A DNA stretch of 64,000 bases from Anaerosolibacter carboniphilus (GTDB lineage Bacteria; Bacillota; Clostridia; Peptostreptococcales; Thermotaleaceae), in contig NZ_JACHEN010000003.1 of NCBI RefSeq assembly GCF_014205875.1, positions 124,001 to 188,000 of the forward strand, in the 5' to 3' direction. The notes below the pieces were generated by a model. That model was not told where the DNA came from and did no database searches. It saw only the letters and a list, made by a program, of their open reading frames with translations. Shown here one piece after another: positions 51,885 to 59,012 of the stretch. Made by a program: the position numbers and the translations under genes. How positions within the stretch are numbered: the first letter of the stretch is position 1; the number at the start of each line of letters is the position of its first letter.

Positions 51885-52416
51885 TATATTCTTGTTCCAA
51901 TTTTTTTGTTGCTCGTTTTAACTTCTGAGTAATGTTGTTTTCATCAGCACCTATGGAGCTGGCATATTCACGGATTGACATACCGTCTATACGAACGGCG
52001 ATAAACATATCCGCCCAATCTTCTTTTTTACCGAGTACCTTGCTTATCCATTTACAAACATCCTCGTACTCGTATTGGTTAGAACGCTCTATCTCTTGAG
52101 AGTTATCTGCAAATGTATCCATAACATCAGTTTCATCCTCAGCCTGATCATCTTTACGATAAGGTGTCTTCGGATTGCCAAGATGCCTATGATAGCGGCG
52201 CCAGTGGTTGTATTCTTTGGAATTCATTAGTTCGAACATTTCCTGTAAAGTTTCACAACGCTTAACTTCTGCTTTCTTTTCAGGCTTTGCCTCTGCAAGA
52301 CGTTGCTCATAGTCAATGTCCAGCATAACGCTGTAATCTCCATCTGGAATTTCAATTGTGGTGTAGTTCTTATGACCATTTTTGATGTTGTCTTCATATA
52401 AAACTCGAATCTTCAT
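51868..52416 (-). CDS. Sigma-factor-like HTH protein
   Basis: 182 residues. Begins MKIRVLYEDNIKNGHKNYTT; an acidic middle; C-terminal helices resembling sigma region 4 (VRIDGMSIREYASSIGADE, NNITQKLKRATKKLEQEYKN). Annotated in related phages and conjugative elements as sigma-70-like. GGAAAGG precedes the ATG at 52416. A long structured leader with a terminator precedes it, so expression is probably attenuated. Confidence 0.8.
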   Translation of the reverse strand: MKIRVLYEDNIKNGHKNYTTIEIPDGDYSVMLDIDYEQRLAEAKPEKKAEVKRCETLQEMFELMNSKEYNHWRRYHRHLGNPKTPYRKDDQAEDETDVMDTFADNSQEIERSNQYEYEDVCKWISKVLGKKEDWADMFIAVRIDGMSIREYASSIGADENNITQKLKRATKKLEQEYKNRQI

Positions 52417-52712
52417 AAAGTATTCCTTTCCGTCCTGGCATTGGGCGGCGGAATACAAAAAGAGCCTGTGGTGAAGATGACCACAGACTCCGCTTGTCCT
52501 AAAAAAGGGCACACGAAATCACGGTGGGTGCATCTTCATTCCAAACACAGTCTTTATCACTGTGTTCTGAACTCTTATGCATCCCGCCGTCCGTATGCGC
52601 ACTAGGACTTTGAGATTGATTTTGTTGAGCAATAAATGCTCTTTACTGATTACTACCTTTGAGGAGGATAGGCAGGCTGATTATTCAAATCTGTCTCTGC
52701 CTATCACTGAAA
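52417..52712 (-). ncRNA. Structured leader upstream of the sigma-like gene
   Basis: 296 bases without a coding frame but rich in pairing on the minus strand: GATAGGCAG with CTGCCTATC; GGG-TGCAT with ATGCA-CCC enclosing AACACAG/CTGTGTT; then a terminator. It reads like a regulatory leader or small RNA ending in an attenuator; not a known class to my eye. Confidence 0.45.
52457..52490 (-). terminator. Attenuator-like terminator before the sigma-like gene
   Basis: Minus strand: GAGTCTGTGGT, seven-base loop, ACCACAGGCTC, then TTTTTGTATT. It lies 41 bases before the start codon of the sigma-like gene, so it would stop transcription unless overridden. Confidence 0.8.
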
Positions 52713-52856
52713 CTACTTCTTTTTGCTTGGTCTCGTTTGACTTAAAGCACTGCCAGCAACTGATTTAGAATTTTTGCTGAAACGTCCATCGTTGAGAATT
52801 TTACTTGCCTTTGAAGCAACTCTCTTGGATGTTTGGCGTGTATTACGTTTTGCCAT
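52713..52856 (-). CDS. Small basic phage protein (47 aa)
   Basis: 47 residues, strongly basic: MAKRNTRQTSKRVASKASKI, then LNDGRFSKNSKSVAGSALSQ. Short proteins nearly identical in composition recur at the early end of Clostridia prophages and conjugative elements; DNA binding is likely from charge. AGGAGG is eight bases before ATG 52856; the longer frame is not preceded by a site. It is the rightmost minus-strand prophage gene. Confidence 0.75.
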   Translation of the reverse strand: MAKRNTRQTSKRVASKASKILNDGRFSKNSKSVAGSALSQTRPSKKK

Positions 52857-53005
52857 TTCTTTTCCCTCCTTCCTTTTTCTCGATATGCCTTTATTGAAAA
52901 TCTGGCATATGATATTTTTTATAGTTGGTAAGCTATCAGACTTTTCCATTTACAGATGTCTTTCCTAGAAATCAGCTTGTCTTACCATCTATTTAAATTT
53001 TAATA

Positions 53006-53071
53006 GCTGGAGTTCCTAGAATCCTCAGCTGAGACTCCTCTGACACTCCGCTGAGACTCCTCAAATATTTA
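53006..53071. repeat. 11-bp tandem operator-like array
   Basis: Units starting at 53006, 53017, 53028, 53039 and 53050 read GCTGGAGTTCC, TAGAATCCTCA, GCTGAGACTCC, TCTGACACTCC, GCTGAGACTCC. The 22-bp double unit repeats almost exactly. An 11-bp period places each box on one DNA face. It lies about 70-130 bp upstream of the defence-operon promoter. Confidence 0.7.
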
Positions 53072-53138
53072 CCTAATCCTCAAAACAAGATAAAACTAAG
53101 TATTTATAAAGTTCTAGTAAGCGTTTTTAGATATATGA

Positions 53139-53167
53139 TTGTAATTCGCTTAGTAAATTGCTATAAT
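53139..53167 (+). promoter_or_regulatory. Promoter of the defence operon
   Basis: TTGTAA (53139-53144), a 17-bp spacer and a perfect TATAAT (53162-53167), 52 bases before the XRE start codon. Strong sigma-A type match. Confidence 0.85.
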
Positions 53168-53218
53168 AGTAAAGACACGTCTTGGTTACCATCCAATTGT
53201 GCTTGGAGGCGATTTAAA

Positions 53219-53434
53219 ATGGCTTTTAGTTATAACAAATTATGGAAGCTCTTAATTGATAAAAAAATGATGAAAAAAGATTTAATGGCGAAAACAAATT
53301 TAACGTCGACTACGTTAGCAAAAATGAGCAAAGATTTGCCAGTAAGTATGGATGTGCTAGGAAGAATATGTAAAGCTCTTAATGTCAACATTGGCGACAT
53401 TGTCGATTACGTGGACGATGATACTTCCAACTAA
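53219..53434 (+). CDS. XRE-family regulator of the defence operon
   Basis: 71 residues, a single HTH: AFSYNKLWKLLIDKKMMKKDL, MAKTNLTSTTLAKMSKDLPV, then VLGRICKALNVNIGDIVDYV. This compact form often accompanies restriction-modification genes as a controller. GGAGG is nine bases before ATG 53219. It lies directly between the 11-bp operator array and the ABC-3C genes, so autoregulation is likely. It lacks the cleavable domain of CI repressors. Confidence 0.85.
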   Translation: MAFSYNKLWKLLIDKKMMKKDLMAKTNLTSTTLAKMSKDLPVSMDVLGRICKALNVNIGDIVDYVDDDTSN

Positions 53435-53461
53435 TTAAATCTATTGAGAGGAGACGCATGT

Positions 53462-54700
53462 ATGAAAAAGCTATGCTTTGGTACTTTGGCAACAATTTTA
53501 AAAAATTGCAAAACAAAGAGCATTACACAAAAGTGGTTGTGCGGTACCTTGCTGCTTTCTGTTGCGTCTACTTATGATGTTCGTAGCGATGATGGAACTA
53601 CTTCTGACTTAGTAAAGGGCAAGAAAAATCTTTCACGTATTGTAACTGATGCTGCTTTATCAGCCGACCCTCAGGATGTTTCAGAGTTCTTTAAGCAGAA
53701 TATCCTTCAAATGTTGGACAGCAACAAAAGGAGCTTAATCGTTCTTGCCTTGAAAGACATCATTGCATCAGATAATGCAATTGAACCTGACACAATCATT
53801 GAAAAAGTTAACGGTATGACAAAAGAAACCATATCGAGTCGTGATGCATTTGTCTTGGAAGATTTTCTCGCTGGAATATTTCTTTACACTGTGCAAAATG
53901 TTGAAAACAGGAATTGTGAAGATAACGTAAAGGAAGTTACTGATGAGTACATACAGTCCTTTAATGATGAAAAAGACAAGATAAGTTTCATTTCAACATA
54001 TAGTAATTTCTCTTATGAAACCGCAAACGAAATTTCAATTAACACTCGCGCTTTAGTTCTCTTAACTGAAACTGGGGGCAAATGTCAAAAATGCAGTAGA
54101 GTTTTAGGCATAAAAAAAGAAGGCAACGATGTTAATTATGCTAAGATCGTCCGCCTTTCTGAAACTGATGAAGTTGTTCTTTGTGTTGACTGTGAACGGG
54201 AAATACAAAATGCCTCTCTGGAAGAAAAAATAGCTCTAATATCTGAAAAGCATGATTTAGAAACTCTTGTAGTCGCGAGAGAAGCGACATCAAGATATAC
54301 AATAGAAAAGCAAATTGAACAGGTGCTCCGTGAAGTCGATTTGATGGATGTTACAGATGGCACACAACTAAAAATACAGCCTGTGAAAGTTGAGAAAAAA
54401 ATCGTTGAGAAACGTTTGAAAGAAAGGGTACTTTTTGATGTTCGGCGGTTGTATCAAGGAGTTAACGATGCACTAGATCGGTTGGCAGGAGAAAACAAGC
54501 TAAACGTCGATAAGTTTGCAAAAAACGTCAAACGAATGTACGAAGATGCAAACGAATCACAATTATCCCAAAGTGCTATTTATAATCTACTTGTTGAGAC
54601 ATTATTCGAAAAAACCGGACGAAAATATAGAGAAGCTTGTGAGATCATAATCTCCTACTTCGTACAAAGGTGTGAGGTGTTCGATGAGATTACCAAATAA
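53462..54700 (+). CDS. ABC-3C system CTD/zinc-ribbon protein
   Basis: 412 residues. A helical N-terminal half, a four-cysteine cluster (C208-x2-C211 in KCQKCSRVL; C241-x2-C244 in LCVDCERE) resembling an HNH-type zinc site, then a long helical C-terminal domain. First gene of an ABC three-component defence system, in which the CTD protein is the effector or adaptor working with the ATPase at 54901. ATG 53462 is 8 nt after GAGAGGAG; its stop overlaps the next start by 17 bases. Confidence 0.75.
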   Translation: MKKLCFGTLATILKNCKTKSITQKWLCGTLLLSVASTYDVRSDDGTTSDLVKGKKNLSRIVTDAALSADPQDVSEFFKQNILQMLDSNKRSLIVLALKDIIASDNAIEPDTIIEKVNGMTKETISSRDAFVLEDFLAGIFLYTVQNVENRNCEDNVKEVTDEYIQSFNDEKDKISFISTYSNFSYETANEISINTRALVLLTETGGKCQKCSRVLGIKKEGNDVNYAKIVRLSETDEVVLCVDCEREIQNASLEEKIALISEKHDLETLVVAREATSRYTIEKQIEQVLREVDLMDVTDGTQLKIQPVKVEKKIVEKRLKERVLFDVRRLYQGVNDALDRLAGENKLNVDKFAKNVKRMYEDANESQLSQSAIYNLLVETLFEKTGRKYREACEIIISYFVQRCEVFDEITK

Positions 54701-54917
54701 AGTAACACCCTATGCAAAAAGCATTATTGCTCTTTTCCCTGACATTCTTGAGGAATTGGCACAGCAGGATATGTCACCTAAAGAGCTATTCGAAAAAACC
54801 AAGTCAAGAAAATATGACATGGCTGATTTTCTAAGTGCATTAGATTGCTTATTTGCATTAGGAGAAATTGAATTAATTGAGGAAGGGAGGCTACTTCGCT
54901 ATGTTGAAAGAGATTAA
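54684..54917 (+). CDS. ABC-3C system middle component (MC6-like)
   Basis: 77 residues beginning MRLPNKVTPYAKSIIALFPD and ending with a winged-helix-like tail (FLSALDCLFALGEIELIEEG, RLLRYVE). The R/L-P-N-K opening and the FALG-x-I segment are typical of middle component 6 of ABC-3C systems, which bridges the ATPase and the CTD protein. Overlaps both neighbours by 17 bases, so the three proteins are made in step. Confidence 0.8.
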   Translation: MRLPNKVTPYAKSIIALFPDILEELAQQDMSPKELFEKTKSRKYDMADFLSALDCLFALGEIELIEEGRLLRYVERD

Positions 54918-56538
54918 ATGCGATAAGTTTGCTCCAGACCATCATACTATTTATTTCAACTCAGGCCTGAATACAGTTCTAGGAAGTACAGGTGGAAGCA
55001 ATGCAATTGGAAAATCTACATTTCTATGGATTATAGATTATGTATTCGGCGGTGAAAGCTATTGCTCCCTGACTGGAGATATAAAGAAAGAAATAGGCTC
55101 TCATACAATTTACTTCAAATTTGAGTTTGATGGTCAACCATACTATTTTTATAGAAGTACTGATGATCCTAAAAATGTTTATCAAAGTGATAAAGAGCAT
55201 CATTTTATAGCAAAATTGTCCCTTGAAGATTACCGAAGGTTTTTATTTCAGGAATATAAAATTGGCCTTCCAGCTCTTTCGTTTTCAGATATTATAGAGC
55301 GTTTTTTCCGTATTTACGGGCGCGAGAACACTCTTGAAAAATATCCATTGTTAGTGAAGCCTCGTGAACAAGATGAAAAGGCTGTAGATTTTCTACTAAA
55401 ACTTTTCGGGCATTACAAAATTCTTATATCCATCAAAAGTATGGAAGAAGAACTTGGAATTAAAGCTTCACAACTAAAAAATCGTCAGCGTCAGAAAGTT
55501 GACATTGAAAAGATCGAAAGTAATAAAAAGGCAATTGAATCATTAAAAAAGAGGCTTCAAAAGCTGATGAAAAACAGTGAGGAAGCTCAATTGGCAATGT
55601 TTGGTTTTGATACACAAACATTTGAAAGGATATCCGCAGTTCAAAAAGATTTGAATAGTTTTATTCGCAAACGCAATCGCCTGCAATCAGAACTCAATGC
55701 TATTTTGAGCAATATCCCTGATAGCAAGGCCAATACTGAAAGTGAATTTAATTCCTTAGCTAATTTCTTTCCAAATGCTAATATAAAAGCATTTGCAGAG
55801 ATAGAACATTTTCATGTAAGAATTAGAGAAATTTTAGGTGAAGAAATGGATCAGGAAATAAACCGACTGCAACCACTGATCCGAGAGTACGATAAGGAAA
55901 TAAATCGTCTAAATAGGAAAATTGAAGAGTCTGGCATAGCAAAGGAAATGTCTGAGAGAGTGCTTTCCCAGTGCGTCAATGTATCTAAGAGCATTGATAG
56001 ACTTGAAGAAGAGACATCAGAGTTGGTTCATCAAAAAGAATTACAGGATGCTCGAGCAGAAGCAGAACAAAAATTAGAAAAGCTACTGTTGCAACAATCC
56101 GAAAAAATAGGTGAGATTCAAGACGATATTAATTCTAGGATGGAATTAATTAATAGGGTAGTAACTGAAAAGCAAGAAACTGCTCCCCTTCTATATGTCT
56201 CTCCTCAAAAAGATATTATTTTTGAGACTCCTGGCAACACAAGTGAAGGAACTGCCTTCAAAAGTCTAGTTGTTTATGATCTGAGTATTCTTGAATTACG
56301 TCCAGTTCCTGCTATCATCCACGACTCAAACATTCTCAAACGTATTGAGGATGTTCACTTGGAACATATATTGGAACGTTATCAGTCTACCAAAAGCCAA
56401 GTTTTTATTGCTTTTGATAAAGCTGATTCTACAACCGAGAATGCACATAGAATTTTAGAAGAAACTGCAATATTACGTTTATCTGACGGAAATGAACTTT
56501 TTGGTCGTTCATGGAGTAAGTACAAATCGAACGATTAA
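54901..56538 (+). CDS. ABC-3C SMC-like ATPase (DUF2326)
   Basis: 545 residues. Walker A spans G28 to S39 (GSTGGSNAIGKS). Coiled coils lie around residues 180-240 and 320-420, giving an SMC/RecN-like rod. The DUF2326 C-terminus contains VVYDLSILELRPVPAIIHDS, with acidic residues acting as the Walker B/D-loop region (IAFDKADS). It probably senses foreign DNA or aberrant ends and drives the CTD effector. ATG 54901 has GGAGG upstream. Confidence 0.85.
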   Translation: MLKEIKCDKFAPDHHTIYFNSGLNTVLGSTGGSNAIGKSTFLWIIDYVFGGESYCSLTGDIKKEIGSHTIYFKFEFDGQPYYFYRSTDDPKNVYQSDKEHHFIAKLSLEDYRRFLFQEYKIGLPALSFSDIIERFFRIYGRENTLEKYPLLVKPREQDEKAVDFLLKLFGHYKILISIKSMEEELGIKASQLKNRQRQKVDIEKIESNKKAIESLKKRLQKLMKNSEEAQLAMFGFDTQTFERISAVQKDLNSFIRKRNRLQSELNAILSNIPDSKANTESEFNSLANFFPNANIKAFAEIEHFHVRIREILGEEMDQEINRLQPLIREYDKEINRLNRKIEESGIAKEMSERVLSQCVNVSKSIDRLEEETSELVHQKELQDARAEAEQKLEKLLLQQSEKIGEIQDDINSRMELINRVVTEKQETAPLLYVSPQKDIIFETPGNTSEGTAFKSLVVYDLSILELRPVPAIIHDSNILKRIEDVHLEHILERYQSTKSQVFIAFDKADSTTENAHRILEETAILRLSDGNELFGRSWSKYKSND

Positions 56539-56558
56539 ATATAGGAGGATTTTAAAAA

Positions 56559-59012
56559 ATGGCTGCAATTGATGATTTATTGCGTCAAATTCCGGACACT
56601 TCCTTGCGTAACCGCTTGGAACAGGAATTTACACGTATTTCGAAAAATAAGAAATTTGGACTTGTATTTGAGGACCACATCCCAGAATGTACTCCTCTTT
56701 ACGACGTTCCTATCAAACGCGGTTCGACAGTTGCGTTAAAAACTGGTCACATTAATGATGTATACACAGTAATAAAATTAGAGGGTAATTCTGCAATTTG
56801 CCGTAACAAAACAACAGGAGATATATTGAACTCCCCGCTTATGGAGTTAGTTTCCGTTGCTCAGTTTGGAGAACCTATATTTCCTACTCTTCAGCCAATT
56901 GATTCTGTAGAAAATGCTCCTGATAATGATTCATGGCATTCAATCATTGAAGCAGATAATTACCATGCTCTTCAGTTACTGGAATATCTCTATCCTAAAA
57001 AGGTCGATTGTATTTATATTGATCCACCATACAACACAGGTGCACGGGATTGGAAATACAATAATGATTACGTAGATTCTAGTGATAACTGGCGCCATAG
57101 CAAATGGCTTTCAATGATGCAAAAAAGATTAAAAATTGCTAGAAGAATATTAGACCCTGATACAGGTATATTGATTGTTACTATCGATGAACACGAAGTT
57201 CATCATCTTCGCACTTTACTTGAGGAGCTTTTCCCTGAAGCTCATATTCAAATGGTAACCGACGTAATTAATTATAAGGGCGTATCACAAGGACATTTTG
57301 CTCGAGTTGAAGAGTATATCATTTATGTTTTTATGCCACTGGCGAATATTTCAAGTTGGTTCGATAGAATGCTTGGAGAAAACGATGCTTTTTCAAAAAA
57401 GGTAACATGGGCATCTTTGCTTAGACGAGGCAGCGATTCATATAGGCAAGATTCACCTAATTTATACTATCCAATATTAATTGATGAAGAAAATAACCGG
57501 GTTGTCAAGGCTGGGGATGTTTTACCATTAGGAAAACATCCTGATTACGATGCTACTATAGATGGATATAAAGCCGCATGGCCCGTTCGAACTGATTTAT
57601 CGGAAGGCCGATGGTCAATGAGCAATGACACTTTAAATAAGATGATAGAGCTTGGATATGTTTCTGTTGGAAAATTCGATGCTAAGCGAAAAACATGGCC
57701 TATTAAATATCTGTTTAAAAAACAACGCGAACAGATCGAACGTGGAGAGATAATCATAACTGGACGCAACAATGTTACTGGAGCCGTTGAGGTGGAATAT
57801 GCTGGTGTGACAAATCAACTCGTTCGGACCGTTTGGTACCGAAATTCTCACAATGCTGGAACATATGGAACTGACATGATTACAAGTATACTCAATAAAC
57901 CTAATACATTTTCTTTCCCTAAATCACTTTATGCGGTCCATGATGCACTTGGTGTGGTAATTAAAGATAACCCAAATGCTCTCATTGTTGATTTCTTTGC
58001 CGGAAGTGGTACGACTCTCCACGCTGTCAATCTTTTGAATTCTGAAGACAGCGGTCACAGGCGATGCATACTAGTCACCAACAATGAAGTTTCAGTTGAT
58101 GAGGTACGCAATTTACAAAGGAGCGGCTACCAGCCAGGTGATCCTGATTGGGAAAAACAAGGAATTTGCCGAGCAGTAACTTGGCCGAGAACAAAATATA
58201 GCATCCTTGGCAAGCGTGACGATGGTACGATTTTGACAGGTGATTACATTACAACCCTGACTGAAACAAAGGAAGTTGAACGTTCATTCTATCAACTTAG
58301 CTTTGCGGAAGATTTTGAAGTTTTAACGAAAACTACCAAGAAACAGCTTGTTTCTTTGCTTCGCAGCAAAGAAGGAAAAACACAACTACCACAGACATTG
58401 GTAAAATCGGATAGTAAATTCATTGTTTCTGATAAACATACAGCATCGATCCTTTTTGATGCAAATGCTGTTGATGAATGGTTGGATGCTCTGGAAGGCC
58501 AAGACCACATCGTAGACTTTTACATTATTGAAAAAGAAGCGGCAGTATTCAAGAACATTAAATCGAAGGTTTCAGACTTACTCGGCCTCATAAATGTAAC
58601 ATCACAAATTAAGCGTCCAATGAACGAAGGCTTTCCTGCCAATGCAGAATACTTCAAACTAGATTTCCTAGATAAAAATAGTGTTTCATTAGGACAACAG
58701 TTTAGCGAAATATTGCCGTTATTATGGCTTAAGTCTGGTGCAATTGGAAAAAGACCTGAAATAAATAATAATGAAGTGCCAGATATGCTAATTTTACCTC
58801 AAAACGGTTTTGCTATCCTGGTTGATGAAACAAAATTTGCTGAGTTCTCAGAAAAGCTCTCTGAAGAGAATAACATCCAAGTGGTGTACTTCGTTACTAA
58901 CTCCGAGGAAGCTTTCCGTGAAATGACAGCTGGAGTAAAAATAAATAACACACACCAACTTTATCGTGATTATATCGATAACTTTGTGTTAGGAAGCAGG
59001 AGGGATTCATAA
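56559..59012 (+). CDS. mod: Type III restriction-modification methyltransferase (Mod)
   Basis: 817 residues. Motif IV DPPYNTG begins at D155 and motif I DFFAGSGTT begins at D478, the beta-class order of type III Mod (N6-adenine) enzymes. The stretch between them, long and variable, is the target-recognition domain that sets the 5-6 bp site for both methylation and restriction. AGGAGG lies before the ATG, 20 bases after the ATPase gene, so it belongs to the same operon. Confidence 0.92.
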   Translation: MAAIDDLLRQIPDTSLRNRLEQEFTRISKNKKFGLVFEDHIPECTPLYDVPIKRGSTVALKTGHINDVYTVIKLEGNSAICRNKTTGDILNSPLMELVSVAQFGEPIFPTLQPIDSVENAPDNDSWHSIIEADNYHALQLLEYLYPKKVDCIYIDPPYNTGARDWKYNNDYVDSSDNWRHSKWLSMMQKRLKIARRILDPDTGILIVTIDEHEVHHLRTLLEELFPEAHIQMVTDVINYKGVSQGHFARVEEYIIYVFMPLANISSWFDRMLGENDAFSKKVTWASLLRRGSDSYRQDSPNLYYPILIDEENNRVVKAGDVLPLGKHPDYDATIDGYKAAWPVRTDLSEGRWSMSNDTLNKMIELGYVSVGKFDAKRKTWPIKYLFKKQREQIERGEIIITGRNNVTGAVEVEYAGVTNQLVRTVWYRNSHNAGTYGTDMITSILNKPNTFSFPKSLYAVHDALGVVIKDNPNALIVDFFAGSGTTLHAVNLLNSEDSGHRRCILVTNNEVSVDEVRNLQRSGYQPGDPDWEKQGICRAVTWPRTKYSILGKRDDGTILTGDYITTLTETKEVERSFYQLSFAEDFEVLTKTTKKQLVSLLRSKEGKTQLPQTLVKSDSKFIVSDKHTASILFDANAVDEWLDALEGQDHIVDFYIIEKEAAVFKNIKSKVSDLLGLINVTSQIKRPMNEGFPANAEYFKLDFLDKNSVSLGQQFSEILPLLWLKSGAIGKRPEINNNEVPDMLILPQNGFAILVDETKFAEFSEKLSEENNIQVVYFVTNSEEAFREMTAGVKINNTHQLYRDYIDNFVLGSRRDS

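Larger units (their letters stand above)
12679..52856. mobile_element. Prophage with HK97-type head and siphovirus-like tail (about 40 kb)
   Basis: All genes are on the minus strand and form complete modules: regulation, replication, terminase, head, connector, tail, lysis and recombinase genes. Gene content (P27 small terminase, HK97-type portal, protease and capsid, phi13-type tail tube, TP901-type tape measure) fits a long-tailed temperate phage of Clostridia. The left border lies just beyond the recombinase terminator. The right border lies either near 52.9-53.1 kb or beyond the defence operon near 61.5 kb. No att duplication could be identified by eye; large serine recombinases use very short cores. 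Confidence 0.9.

Noticed and set aside
53006-53071. Possible CRISPR array
   Set aside because: Units are contiguous 11-mers with no unique spacers and no cas genes; an operator array explains them better.
53219-53434. XRE protein as a classical CI repressor
   Set aside because: It has only the HTH and no C-terminal peptidase or dimerisation domain, and sits in one operon with defence genes; kept as an open question but not called.
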